Of a stretch of 64,000 nt of DNA, positions 56,048 through 64,000 are shown one piece after another (positions within the stretch are counted from its first letter, which is position 1; every line of letters begins with the position of its first letter). This DNA is from Chitinophagales bacterium (GTDB lineage Bacteria; Bacteroidota; Bacteroidia; Chitinophagales; Chitinophagaceae), in NCBI GenBank assembly GCA_017303855.1, contig JAFLBL010000007.1:62001-126000 (forward strand), written 5' to 3'. The notes under the pieces were generated by a model. That model did not search any database. It saw only the letters and a program-made list of their open reading frames with translations, and was not told the DNA's origin. The position numbers and the translations under genes are program-made.

Positions 56048-56602
56048 ATGTCATCAACCATTGCCTCCGACAGCGAATTACTGGTCCAGTTCCGCATGCC
56101 GGCAACCAAAGAAAAAGCGTACACCAGCCTGATCCGGAAGTACCAGGAAAAGCTGTACTGGCATATACGCCGCATGGTCGTGGAACATGAAGACGCCAAT
56201 GATGTACTGCAGAATGTGCTGATCCGGGTATGGAACGGACTGGAGAATTTCCGGGAAGACAGTCAGTTGTATACCTGGCTCTACCGGGTAGCCACCAATG
56301 AATGCCTGACCTACCTGGAGCAACAAAAAAGGAAATCCTCCGTCAGTCTGAGCGATGTGGAAAGCGGGTTGAGCAATAAAATCATGGCCGATAAGCATTT
56401 CGATGCCAATAAACTGGAATGGAAACTGCAACTGGCCATTCAGCAATTACCTGAAAAACAAAGAGTTGTATTTTCATTACGGTATTATGATGAAATGCCT
56501 TATGAACAAATGAGCAGGGTTTTGGAAACCAGTGAAGGAGCCCTGAAAGCCAGTTATCACCATGCGGTCAAAAAAGTTGAGGATTACATACTGAATCATT
56601 AA
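56048..56602 (+). CDS. ECF RNA polymerase sigma factor
   Basis: 184 residues. Region 2 (about 20-95) contains RKYQEKLYWHIRRMVVEHEDANDVLQNVLIRVWNGL and LYTWLYRVATNECLTYLEQQ; region 4 (about 125-180) contains LQLAIQQLPEKQRVVFSLRYYDEMPYEQMSRVLETSEGALKASYHHAVKKVE. ECF factors direct polymerase to stress-related promoters and are held by anti-sigma proteins. The two genes that follow (gaps of 35 and 10 bases) look like a membrane-bound anti-sigma protein and a Spy-like periplasmic protein. Confidence 0.95.
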   Translation: MSSTIASDSELLVQFRMPATKEKAYTSLIRKYQEKLYWHIRRMVVEHEDANDVLQNVLIRVWNGLENFREDSQLYTWLYRVATNECLTYLEQQKRKSSVSLSDVESGLSNKIMADKHFDANKLEWKLQLAIQQLPEKQRVVFSLRYYDEMPYEQMSRVLETSEGALKASYHHAVKKVEDYILNH

Positions 56603-56637
56603 ACCTTGAAGGTCATCCACCGTCTGAATTAATGTAA

Positions 56638-57426
56638 ATGACACAGAAAGATAACATAGTACAGGAACTGAGGGACTTACAAAGCCCCCTGGCCAATTAC
56701 AGCCAGCAAAATGCCTACGCCGTACCGGCCGGGTATTTTGACCAGCTGGCAGTCCAGGTGCTGAGAAAGATCCGGGCGATGGATGCGGGTACGGCTGCTG
56801 AAGAGCTGGGTCATTTATCTCCCCTGCTGAGCCAGGCGGGAAAAACAATACCGTATCATCTGCCACAGGGCTATTTTGAAGGACTGGAAGATTCATTGGT
56901 ATCAGCAGCCATGCATGGCCAGCAGGCAGCCGGTGAAGAGCTGGAAACCCTTTCTCCCCTGCTGAGCGGTTTGAAGAAAGATATGCCATTCAGTGTACCG
57001 GCCGGTTATTTTGACAATCTAACGGTGCCTGTAACCGAAAATAAAACTGCCGCGAAACTTGTCTCCATGGGTGGCAGCCGTAAATGGTTCCGGTATGCGG
57101 CCGCGGCGGTGGTAACGGGCGTGATTGCGCTGTTGGGTTTTTTATACCTGGGGCAGGATAGTACAGGCACTTCATCCGGTTCATCAGTAGCGAAGTTTGA
57201 AAAAACCATACTGAAAGAAATCAGGAAGACCAGCGATACGGTACTGAATGAATTTGTAAAACAATTTGACGAAGCCGGTCTGAGTATGGAAGAAACAGCC
57301 GCAACGGATACGCACATTGAAGCCAGCGAATTATTGAAAGATATTCCTGAAACAGAACTGAAACAATTCCTTGACGAAACCGCTGATGCAGACGCTGGCG
57401 CAGAAGAAACCTTATTTATGAATTAA
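56638..57426 (+). CDS. Probable anti-sigma protein with tandem GYF repeats
   Basis: 262 residues, one membrane helix (about 151-170, WFRYAAAAVVTGVIALLGFLYL). The cytoplasmic N-terminal part has three related segments about 45 residues apart, each with an acidic 'EEL..LSPLLS'-type helix and a 'VPAGYFDQL'-type motif (GYF at 32-34, 78-80 and 123-125). The outer part is acidic and helical. Position after an ECF sigma gene and a single-span topology support an anti-sigma role, but it lacks the zinc-binding motif of ZAS-type anti-sigmas. Confidence 0.65.
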   Translation: MTQKDNIVQELRDLQSPLANYSQQNAYAVPAGYFDQLAVQVLRKIRAMDAGTAAEELGHLSPLLSQAGKTIPYHLPQGYFEGLEDSLVSAAMHGQQAAGEELETLSPLLSGLKKDMPFSVPAGYFDNLTVPVTENKTAAKLVSMGGSRKWFRYAAAAVVTGVIALLGFLYLGQDSTGTSSGSSVAKFEKTILKEIRKTSDTVLNEFVKQFDEAGLSMEETAATDTHIEASELLKDIPETELKQFLDETADADAGAEETLFMN

Positions 57427-57436
57427 GCGGAAAAAC

Positions 57437-57868
57437 ATGAAAAAATATTTACTCATATTAACCCTTTTGATCGCCGGCAGTTTTACTGGTTTTGCCCAGG
57501 AAGACGAAACCGATCCCCGCATGGGTAAGTTGCAGGAAAAAATGCAACAGTATATTCAGAAGCGGCTGAATATGACAAAAGCCGAATCTGAAAAATTCAG
57601 TCCTATCTTTATCCGTTATATCACTGAGCTTCGTAAAGTACACCAGGAAAACAGAGCCGACAAAGTAACACTCCAGTTAAAAGCGGCGGAAGTCCGGGTG
57701 AAGTTCAGGGATGAGTTCCGCCAAGTGATGGATGAAAAAAGGGCGAATAAGGTATTCGTTGCTGAAAAAGAGTTTGTGGAGGTGGTTCGTAATGAAATGG
57801 AAGAACGCCGGATGCAACGCAGACAGGGCGGCGGCATCCGCCGCAATAAACTGCTGGTTGCTGATTAA
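57437..57868 (+). CDS. Small periplasmic Spy/CpxP-like helical protein
   Basis: 143 residues with a signal peptide (cleavage after FTGFAQ). The mature protein is helical and very charged, with KLQEKMQQYIQKRLNMTKAESEKFSPIF and a basic C-terminal EERRMQRRQGGGIRRNK. It resembles the Spy/CpxP or zinc-resistance-like helical chaperones that often accompany ECF sigma/anti-sigma pairs in Bacteroidota; the assignment is by shape and context only. Last gene of the operon, 32 bases before a terminator. Confidence 0.65.
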   Translation: MKKYLLILTLLIAGSFTGFAQEDETDPRMGKLQEKMQQYIQKRLNMTKAESEKFSPIFIRYITELRKVHQENRADKVTLQLKAAEVRVKFRDEFRQVMDEKRANKVFVAEKEFVEVVRNEMEERRMQRRQGGGIRRNKLLVAD

Positions 57869-57899
57869 CTGATTTGTTTTGCTGAATATTTCTAAAAGG

Positions 57900-57924
57900 A
57901 GTCTCCGTAAGGGGACTTTTTTTT
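57900..57924 (+). terminator. Intrinsic terminator after the sigma factor operon
   Basis: AGTCTCC (57900-57906) pairs with GGGGACT (57911-57917) with one G-U pair and a 4-base loop, followed by eight T. On the other strand the hairpin is followed by CCTTTT, so it may also serve the converging MBL gene. Confidence 0.85.
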
Positions 57925-57937
57925 ATCCCAGTGTCCC

Positions 57938-58687
57938 CTAGCGGGAGACACCGAAAGTGAACACCGGATGCTTCACATCATGATAGAATAAAAAAGTCCA
58001 GCCCTCAGCCTCTCCCTGCTGCCACCACTCGCGGCGCAGTTCCATCGCTCTCTTTCCATCTGCATCATACTTAGCCACAAAGCGGTGCTTCATCTGTTGC
58101 AGTTGCGGGGCTTCGTCACCACCATAGAAAACCGTTTGTCCTTCTTCCCTGATCCGGAATGCCTGGTGAAAAGGGGAATGGCCGGCCGTTAATGCATAGT
58201 GAATATATCCATCGATCTCCCCATCCCCATCCAGCAGTTCCACCTGCGGATTATCGCGCAGGCATTCCAGTTCTTCGGGAATAAATGATGGGAATCCGGT
58301 TTCAAATGCAAAATTCAGTTCATCACGGCGCACATAATAAAGTGCATTGGGAAATGATAGCCGGGCTCCCAGGCCGTCTCTTTCCACCCCCACCCCTCCG
58401 GCATGGTCTTTATGCAGGTGACTCATCAGTACCTTCGTCACATCCCCCGGATTAATGCCATTATCCATCAGGTTCCGGTGCAGTTGCAATACACCGTCTT
58501 TCTCAAAACCAAGTCCGGCATCCAGCAACAAAATATCCCTGGACGTAATTACCACAAAAGGCTGTATCTCCACCAGTAAACTGCCCGCCGGTCGTTCATG
58601 CAACTGATGCTCCGATTCATCAAAAGGAACGAAACGTTTGGTTTTGTCGATGGTGAATGTGCCTTCGGAGAGAGGAATGATTTTCAT
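57938..58687 (-). CDS. MBL-fold metallo-hydrolase
   Basis: 249 residues. The metal-binding signature H90-L-H92-K-D94-H95 (MSHLHKDHAGG) is present, with later metal ligands in TAGHSPFHQ and YGGDEAP. The fold covers lactonases, glyoxalases, phosphodiesterases and others; the overall length and LLLDAGLGFE start resemble quorum-quenching lactonase-like or general hydrolase members. No signal peptide, so cytoplasmic. No operon partner. Confidence 0.85.
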   Translation of the reverse strand: MKIIPLSEGTFTIDKTKRFVPFDESEHQLHERPAGSLLVEIQPFVVITSRDILLLDAGLGFEKDGVLQLHRNLMDNGINPGDVTKVLMSHLHKDHAGGVGVERDGLGARLSFPNALYYVRRDELNFAFETGFPSFIPEELECLRDNPQVELLDGDGEIDGYIHYALTAGHSPFHQAFRIREEGQTVFYGGDEAPQLQQMKHRFVAKYDADGKRAMELRREWWQQGEAEGWTFLFYHDVKHPVFTFGVSR

Positions 58688-58710
58688 ATAAGTTCAAAGA
58701 TAACCAGAGG

Positions 58711-58850
58711 AGAAAGAACCAAGTACCACGATAGCCAGGAAACCCAATAAACACCAAATCACAAGCCCCGAAACCCTTCTAAGGAAGATGGCTGGGTATT
58801 GGTGCTTTTGGGGGTATTAAATTTTGGTTCTTCTTTGGCTTCCTGGAATT
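58711..58850. repeat. Imperfect inverted, low-complexity intergenic repeat
   Basis: Stretches such as AGAAAGAACCAAG (58711-58723) and GCCAGGAAACCC (58733-58744) have approximate complements about 100 bases on (TTTGGTTCTTCT near 58822 and GGCTTCCTGG near 58838). The order of the arms does not give one clean hairpin. It fills most of the gap between the MBL gene start and the rodA stop. Confidence 0.4.
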
Positions 58851-60190
58851 TATCTTAATACCATTTGCCGGTCCGCATCCAATCTGATCAGAATAAACAA
58901 CATTATGGTGAAGGTCAGCAACGAAGTACCTCCGTAACTGATAAAAGGCAGGGGGATCCCGATTACCGGTGCCAGGCCGATCGTCATGGCAATATTGATG
59001 GCCATGTGGAAGAATATGACGGCCGCCACCCCGTACGCATACGCCCGGCTGAAGGTGCTCCGCTGCCTTTCGGCAATGGTAATCATCCGCAGCAGTAAAA
59101 TAATATACAGTGTCAGTAAGACAAAACTGCCGGCGAAACCAAAGCCTTCCCCTACTGTACAGAAAATAAAATCCGTCCGCTGTTCCGGCACAAAATCATA
59201 CCGGGTCTGGGTGGCACTCAACAGCCCTTTTCCGAAAAATCCGCCGCTGCCGATGGCAATTTTGGATTGACGTACATTATAATCAATATCTTTTTTCTTG
59301 TCCTTGTTCTTTGCGATTTCCTCCAGGTGCGCTTCCATATACTCGGCCGGCACATCAATACCAACGGTGCTGTATATGCGCTCTACCTGGTACAGTTTAA
59401 GCACTTTTTTAAACGCCATCGGTACGGCAAAAAACTGGATGCCCACGCATATCAGCCAGATAAAGATGATTTGTGTGAGCAATGCGGTTCTGCGTTTCCA
59501 TTGCCTGCGTGTAAAATAAATAACCAGTAAAGCCAGGCCCGTCAGGATGATGGCCAGCGTCAGTTTTTCCACCAGCAACGTAGCCACAATTAAAACGGCT
59601 GCGGAAAAACCGATAACCAGTATGGCGGAGGGTAAGCCTTCGCGGTACATCACTAAAAAGAAAGAAAAATACACCAGGGCCAGCCCGGTTTCGCTTTGTA
59701 AGATAGTAAGCGCTGCGGGAAACAAGGCAATTCCGGCCGCGATCAGTTGTGCCCTTGTTTTGGTAAAATCCGTATCCGGCCGCGACAGGTATTTGGCCAG
59801 GGCCAGGGCTACAAAAATCTTACACAATTCCGCGGGCTGAAAATTGAACGCCCCCAGTTTAATGATGGACTCCGTACCCTTGATCGGCGAGTGAAACGGG
59901 AAAACAACCAGCAACATCAGAATGCCGATAGCATATAAAAGGTTGGCCGTGGCCGAGAAAAATTTACTGTCGGTGAGCAGAATAAAAAAGCCCAGCACAA
60001 ATGAAAACAGGAAAAAGTAAAACTGCTTGCTGTAATCCGTTTTGAAACCCAGGAAACTCTGCAGCACCGGATCACCCTCTTTGTAGGTAGCGGCAAAAAT
60101 GGCCGTGAGGCCGATGGCCACCAGCAGGAGATAAATCCAGGCAAGACTCCAGTCTATGCCTTTTGATATAGCGGGTTGTTGCTGTCTCAT
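58850..60190 (-). CDS. rodA: Rod-shape SEDS glycosyltransferase RodA
   Basis: 446 residues, about ten membrane helices; SEDS family peptidoglycan polymerase. Typical regions are GTESIIKLGAFNFQPAELCKIFVALALAKYLSR, QSKIAIGSGGFFGKGLLSATQTRYDFVPEQRTDFIFCTVGEGFGF and GLAPVIGIPLPFISYGGTSLL. It polymerises lipid II glycan strands together with the class B PBP encoded just upstream, with which it overlaps by 4 bases (ATGA). Last gene of mreC-mreD-mrdA-rodA. The large loop between helices (about 255-330) is longer than in E. coli. Confidence 0.95.
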   Translation of the reverse strand: MRQQQPAISKGIDWSLAWIYLLLVAIGLTAIFAATYKEGDPVLQSFLGFKTDYSKQFYFFLFSFVLGFFILLTDSKFFSATANLLYAIGILMLLVVFPFHSPIKGTESIIKLGAFNFQPAELCKIFVALALAKYLSRPDTDFTKTRAQLIAAGIALFPAALTILQSETGLALVYFSFFLVMYREGLPSAILVIGFSAAVLIVATLLVEKLTLAIILTGLALLVIYFTRRQWKRRTALLTQIIFIWLICVGIQFFAVPMAFKKVLKLYQVERIYSTVGIDVPAEYMEAHLEEIAKNKDKKKDIDYNVRQSKIAIGSGGFFGKGLLSATQTRYDFVPEQRTDFIFCTVGEGFGFAGSFVLLTLYIILLLRMITIAERQRSTFSRAYAYGVAAVIFFHMAINIAMTIGLAPVIGIPLPFISYGGTSLLTFTIMLFILIRLDADRQMVLR

Positions 60191-62277
60191 GCCTGCGGGC
60201 TTTTACCGGTTGCCAAATAGTTTGTCCGTTCCGGCAACACAGCCAGTATTTCATTGGGTTTTCTGACCGGATTTTTTTTAGCCGGCTTACTTTTTTCAGG
60301 GAATACGCCTGTAGTGTATTTACGGATATACGTACTGTCTTTTGTTGTCTGAAACCATTTGTATGACCGGATGGAATCTTCCTTATACTGCAGCCTTTTA
60401 AAATACGCGGGCATCAGGTTGGCTTTTGAAATCCGTTCCAGATCGGCCTTGCTTTTGGTCATCAGTGTATCGTTGAGAAATTTTTCCAGCAAAATACGCG
60501 AGATAGGACCGGCCCAGGTGGCGCCAAAGCCCGCATTCTGTACAAAGACCGCAATGGCAATTTTGGGATTGTCTTTAGGGGCAAAACTGACAAACATCGA
60601 GTTATTGGGCAATTTGATTCTCCGGCCATCGAGAATGGTATAGTTCTCCGCAGTACCTGTTTTTGCACAGACATCAATTCCGGGAATCTGTGCAATCCGT
60701 GCCGTACCGAATTTCACCACATCATTCATGCCTTCAATCACCGCACTAAACGCAGTGTCAGGAATATGGGTCAGCACATCATGTTTAACCCTGAATTTTT
60801 TCATTAATGAACTGTCCTCATCTGTTTCCCCGTCAATTTTCTCTACAAAATGCGGTGTATAATAATAGCCTTTATTAGCTATAATGCACATGGCATTGGC
60901 CATCTGCAGCGGAGTGGTCAGCATTTTATCCTGACCGATCCCCAGGGTGAGGTTGGTGCAGGAGGTCCAGCGATTGGCATTTTCTTTATTATATACTGAT
61001 GTATCGGGTATGAGTCCGGGGTTTTCATTGGGAAGATCCAGTCCCAGTCTGACCCCCAGTCCGAATGTATTCATGTATTCTTTCCAATGCAGATAACCGT
61101 TCTTAACATTTCCGTATTTGGGGTTGTCGACCGTAAGCCGGTATACATGCGCGTAGTAGGCATTGCAGGAGTTTGCAATGGATAAACGCACATTCGCCGC
61201 GTGACCACCACCTGCGTGCGTACAAGCCGGTTTACCATGACCGCAGAGTGTATAACGACCACCACAGGGATAGCCATACGAAGGGGTGATGACTCCTTCA
61301 TTTAACGCAACAAGGGCGCCCAGCGGTTTAAACGTGGAACCCGGCTCATACCGGCCGCCGATAGCCCGGTTGAGCATCGGACCGGTTACATCGAGCACCA
61401 TTTTGCTGTAGTTCTTACTGCCATCCGGTCCGGTTAAATCATTGGGGTTATAGTTAGGACCAGACACCATGGCCAGTATACCCCCGGTTTTGGGATCAAT
61501 TGCCACCAGGCCGCCTACTTTGTTGGCCATAAGCTGTTCGGCCATTTGCTGCAACTCAATATCAATATATGTCCGCAGGCCACGGCCGGCTACAGAGGCT
61601 GTATCGTAAGCCCCGTTTTCAAAATGCCCCACCAGCCGGTTCTTGTTATCCTTAATCATATGCTGCACACCCCGTTGCCCCATCAGCACTTTTTCATAAT
61701 AGGATTCCAGTCCTGTCTTTCCGATAAAATCACCCTGCCGGTAAAAATTCCCTGAGTTCTCTATATCCTTCGTATCCGCCTCCCGGATATAGCCAAGGAT
61801 ATGAGCGGCCGCATTATAGGAATAAGAACGGAGCGGCCGTTCCACCAGGTTAAAGCCGGGGTACTTCCAGCTGTTCTCTTCAAAGCGTGCCTGCATTTCT
61901 TTGGTGAGCAACCCTTTGAAAACCGATGGCCGCACGGCTGTATTCTTAAATTTAGCCTCGAGTATCCGTTTATTGAACTCAACCGTATCCATACCAATCA
62001 GCCGGCAGAATTCAAGGGTATCAAGTCCTTTCACTTCCGCCGGTGTTACCATCAGGTCGTAGATAATCGTGTTATTCAGGATCGCCTTCCCGTTCCGGTC
62101 AAAGATGATTCCACGTTCCGGATAAACCACTTTGGCAAAGACCGCGTTGTCACGGGCCAGTTGCTGGTATTTACCGGAGATCACCTGCAGGTAAAACAAC
62201 TGCACAACGATCACCACAAATGCCACAATAAAAATGAAGCGGATAATACGGCTTCTGGATTGATTAAAAACAGACAT
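60187..62277 (-). CDS. mrdA: Penicillin-binding protein 2 (elongation transpeptidase)
   Basis: 696 residues, class B PBP. An N-terminal membrane anchor (about 11-30) and dimerisation/pedestal domain are followed by the transpeptidase domain with STFK (nucleophile Ser) in RYEPGSTFKPLGALVAL, SNS in SIANSCNAYYAHVY and KTGTAEN. It cross-links side-wall peptidoglycan in the elongasome with RodA. A Lys/Pro-rich C-terminal tail (KSKPAKKNPVRKPNE) is an extension. It overlaps rodA by 4 bases and follows mreD by 136 bases. Confidence 0.96.
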   Translation of the reverse strand: MSVFNQSRSRIIRFIFIVAFVVIVVQLFYLQVISGKYQQLARDNAVFAKVVYPERGIIFDRNGKAILNNTIIYDLMVTPAEVKGLDTLEFCRLIGMDTVEFNKRILEAKFKNTAVRPSVFKGLLTKEMQARFEENSWKYPGFNLVERPLRSYSYNAAAHILGYIREADTKDIENSGNFYRQGDFIGKTGLESYYEKVLMGQRGVQHMIKDNKNRLVGHFENGAYDTASVAGRGLRTYIDIELQQMAEQLMANKVGGLVAIDPKTGGILAMVSGPNYNPNDLTGPDGSKNYSKMVLDVTGPMLNRAIGGRYEPGSTFKPLGALVALNEGVITPSYGYPCGGRYTLCGHGKPACTHAGGGHAANVRLSIANSCNAYYAHVYRLTVDNPKYGNVKNGYLHWKEYMNTFGLGVRLGLDLPNENPGLIPDTSVYNKENANRWTSCTNLTLGIGQDKMLTTPLQMANAMCIIANKGYYYTPHFVEKIDGETDEDSSLMKKFRVKHDVLTHIPDTAFSAVIEGMNDVVKFGTARIAQIPGIDVCAKTGTAENYTILDGRRIKLPNNSMFVSFAPKDNPKIAIAVFVQNAGFGATWAGPISRILLEKFLNDTLMTKSKADLERISKANLMPAYFKRLQYKEDSIRSYKWFQTTKDSTYIRKYTTGVFPEKSKPAKKNPVRKPNEILAVLPERTNYLATGKSPQA

Positions 62278-62413
62278 CGGGCGCTATAAATAAATGTGAG
62301 AGGAGGTGTAGACGAGAATAATTAACGATGCACAATGTACGAATTTGAAAATGCGGTTTCCAAATCTATTTATGAATTCCGGTGAAATATTTTGAAAAAG
62401 TTAACCATTGCGC

Positions 62414-62947
62414 TTACGCAGTATTGGTTCTGAATTTCAGCTTACGTGGAAATAGTAATTCTACTGCGAGTATCAGCAGCAGGCTGATGCCGGTGGTGGC
62501 AATCACTTTTATTATAAAATCGAGAAAATGACCCACACTCAGCCATTCCAGGAAAACCATATAGGTATGATGCAGTAAAGTCAGCACCACCACATAGACG
62601 ATATAGGGTGTCCACTGCATGGATTTGGGAGAGGGCTCGCGGTAGTTGAATTCGGTACTGTCTTTGGGCGTAAGCAACGTGATCATAATGGGTCGTACAT
62701 AAGCGATCAGCAGACAGGCAGCGGCATGTAAACCCGGAGTTACCGTAAAATAATCCAGGGTAAGCCCGGTGAAAAATCCGATCACCAGTAACCATTGCCG
62801 GGAAACACTAAAGGGCAGCCAGAGTATAAACAGGTAATATATATACGGCGCGATAAAACGATGCAGGTGCGGTATCCGGTTCAGGATATAGACCTGCACC
62901 AGTATAAATACGGCAAACCGGATCATATTTCTCAGGAAATCGCTCAC
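62414..62947 (-). CDS. mreD: Rod-shape protein MreD
   Basis: 177 residues, about five or six membrane helices (FAVFILVQVYILNRI, APYIYYLFILWLPF and others). Sequence conservation of MreD is low; the identification rests on topology, length and its place between mreC and mrdA. It is part of the elongasome, linking MreC to the membrane complex. Its start overlaps the mreC stop by 4 bases. Confidence 0.85.
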   Translation of the reverse strand: MSDFLRNMIRFAVFILVQVYILNRIPHLHRFIAPYIYYLFILWLPFSVSRQWLLVIGFFTGLTLDYFTVTPGLHAAACLLIAYVRPIMITLLTPKDSTEFNYREPSPKSMQWTPYIVYVVVLTLLHHTYMVFLEWLSVGHFLDFIIKVIATTGISLLLILAVELLFPRKLKFRTNTA

Positions 62948-63825
62948 TTCGCTGATGCTTTTTTAGGGTCCTCAATACGTTTCCTTGTATCCTGATTCAG
63001 GGTGGTTTGCTCCGTGTACTGCAGGTTCTCCACCACAAATACCTGCTGCAGACTATAAAAACGGGCGGCAGGTTTTATTTTCAGCACATAAAAGTTTGTA
63101 CTCTTATCTGTAATCGTTTCCGCAATAGTACCGATGATATATCCCGGGGGAAAATTAAAGGAATAGGGACTGGTGAGTACCGTGTCACCGTTTTTGATTT
63201 CAATACTTCGGGGAATGCCACGCAGGGTCAGGAATCCCGGATCTTTCCCATCCCATTCGATGGTACCGAAGTCGCCCGACTTCTTTAATGCCGCATTTAC
63301 CTTTTGCTGCACATGCAACAGACTCATCACCTGGCTGAAGTTGGGACTAACCCCTACCACCACGCCTACCGTACTCCCGTCTGAACTGAGTACGGCCATA
63401 TTATCCTTAATGCCATGATTGGATCCCCGGTTGATCTGCAGATAATTCTTCTGGCTGCTGACACTGTTATAAACAACAGTGGCCGGACGGAAATGATAAC
63501 GGCGGTAATGTCCCAGTGTATCAAAAGGTACCGAGTCCTGTACCAGTTGAAGGCTGGTATCTGCCCGCATAAAATTGCGTGCCTGCAGGTTCAGCAGCGA
63601 ATCATTCATCCGGTGAATTCTCCGGTTCTCTTCCCGGAGCTCAAAATAATCTTCCACTTTATTGTACTGTGTATTCACCCTGCCCGTCACTTCATTGGCC
63701 ACACCCAGGAAACGGGCGCGGTGAAACCGGTTATAGCTGAATAAAAACCAGAGCGCCACTCCCTGGAGAATCAGGAAAGTAAAAAATGTTCTGTACCGGC
63801 TGATGAAGAGAAATACATTACGCAT
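62944..63825 (-). CDS. mreC: Rod-shape protein MreC
   Basis: 293 residues. One N-terminal membrane helix (about 10-28, YRTFFTFLILQGVALWFLFSY), a coiled coil (about 45-85), then the two beta-barrel periplasmic domain with RPATVVYNSVSSQKNYLQINRGSNHGI and DGSTVGVVVGVSPNFSQVMSLLH. It organises PBP2 and RodA at the side wall. An unusually good ribosome site for this phylum (GGAGGG, six bases before ATG) precedes it. mreB would be expected just upstream, outside the window. Confidence 0.94.
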   Translation of the reverse strand: MRNVFLFISRYRTFFTFLILQGVALWFLFSYNRFHRARFLGVANEVTGRVNTQYNKVEDYFELREENRRIHRMNDSLLNLQARNFMRADTSLQLVQDSVPFDTLGHYRRYHFRPATVVYNSVSSQKNYLQINRGSNHGIKDNMAVLSSDGSTVGVVVGVSPNFSQVMSLLHVQQKVNAALKKSGDFGTIEWDGKDPGFLTLRGIPRSIEIKNGDTVLTSPYSFNFPPGYIIGTIAETITDKSTNFYVLKIKPAARFYSLQQVFVVENLQYTEQTTLNQDTRKRIEDPKKASAK

Positions 63826-63841
63826 AAATGTCCCTCCAAGT

Positions 63842-63856
63842 CTTCCCCAGGGGAAG
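63842..63856. repeat. Perfect palindrome in the mreC leader
   Basis: CTTCCCC-A-GGGGAAG is a 7-bp perfect inverted repeat with a one-base centre, 17 bases upstream of the mreC ATG and next to its ribosome site. A one-base loop cannot form as drawn, so it would fold with fewer pairs, or it is a protein site. Confidence 0.5.
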
Positions 63857-63935
63857 CACTCCTGAAAACATTATTATTCGGATAGCTGTATTGAACATTG
63901 GAAAGGAAACAAATTTCCGGACGATGATCTTAATC

Positions 63936-63970
63936 CCCTCCCCGGGAGGGCCTGCCTGCCGGTAGGCAGG
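63936..63970. repeat. Two adjacent GC-rich palindromes upstream of mreC
   Basis: CCTCCCCGGGAGG (63937-63949) is followed by CCTGCCTGCC-GGTAGGCAGG (63951-63970), an inverted repeat with one G-T pair. Back-to-back palindromes of this kind in an intergenic region resemble REP-type elements or a strong terminator of the upstream gene; no T tract follows on either strand. Confidence 0.55.
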
Positions 63971-64000
63971 GTTTGGGGTGGCCTATCTCATCACAAACGG

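Overview
The window reads as chromosomal DNA of a Bacteroidota bacterium, most likely family Chitinophagaceae (my inference). The evidence is SusC/SusD and other TonB-dependent receptors, an F-type ATP synthase operon with the signal-peptide-bearing subunit a of this phylum, promoter elements of the Bacteroidota type (TTTG, about 19 bases, TAnnTTTG), few Shine-Dalgarno sequences, and many lipoproteins. About 45 genes are supported. No rRNA, tRNA, CRISPR array, transposase or prophage is seen. No gene-free stretch exceeds 300 bases; the longest (6213-6486, 41386-41655, 39257-39504, 10958-11187, 45932-46156) hold promoters, terminators or repeats.

Layout. 1-6.2 kb, minus strand: a partial lipoprotein gene, a di-haem peroxidase, then atpA-atpH-atpF-atpE-atpB. 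6.5-11 kb: a small lipoprotein, an MsbA-like ABC exporter and a large secreted protein with a probable caspase-like C-terminal domain. 11.2-13.1 kb: a PhoB/OmpR-type response regulator and its histidine kinase. 13.1-21.4 kb: a sugar locus (sugar porter, GH35 beta-galactosidase, DUF5107-TPR protein) with a divergent AraC regulator. 22.6-27.0 kb: a four-gene phosphonate catabolic operon. 27.1-39.3 kb: SusC, SusD, two beta-propeller/phosphoesterase proteins and a TonB receptor. 39.5-41.4 kb: an LpxH-like phosphoesterase and a glycosyltransferase. 41.7-45.9 kb: a TonB receptor with a beta-helix lipoprotein. 46.2-50.3 kb: a seven-gene ArsR-controlled thiol/arsenical operon. 50.3-53.7 kb: an OprP-like phosphate porin and, divergently, DUF47-PiT phosphate transport. 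53.8-57.9 kb: galE, a lone transketolase C-terminal half, and an ECF sigma factor with a probable anti-sigma protein. 57.9-63.8 kb: an MBL hydrolase and mreC-mreD-mrdA-rodA.

The main result of the hunt is a shared promoter architecture. Upstream of the SusC gene, the TonB receptor gene at 45931 and the OprP-like porin gene there are five or six short elements (NT[T/G/A]A on the plus strand) repeated at exactly 11-bp steps. Each array ends 9-10 bp before a CAC(C/T)TT-type -7 box. This is the geometry of a PhoB box upstream of a -10 element. A four-element version precedes the phosphonate operon, and a weaker three-element one precedes the response regulator. Together with the gene content this suggests that roughly 22.6-51.7 kb is largely a phosphorus-scavenging island under one OmpR/PhoB-type regulator. 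It would cover phosphonates, phosphate esters and phosphate uptake, and is interrupted by the ars-type operon.
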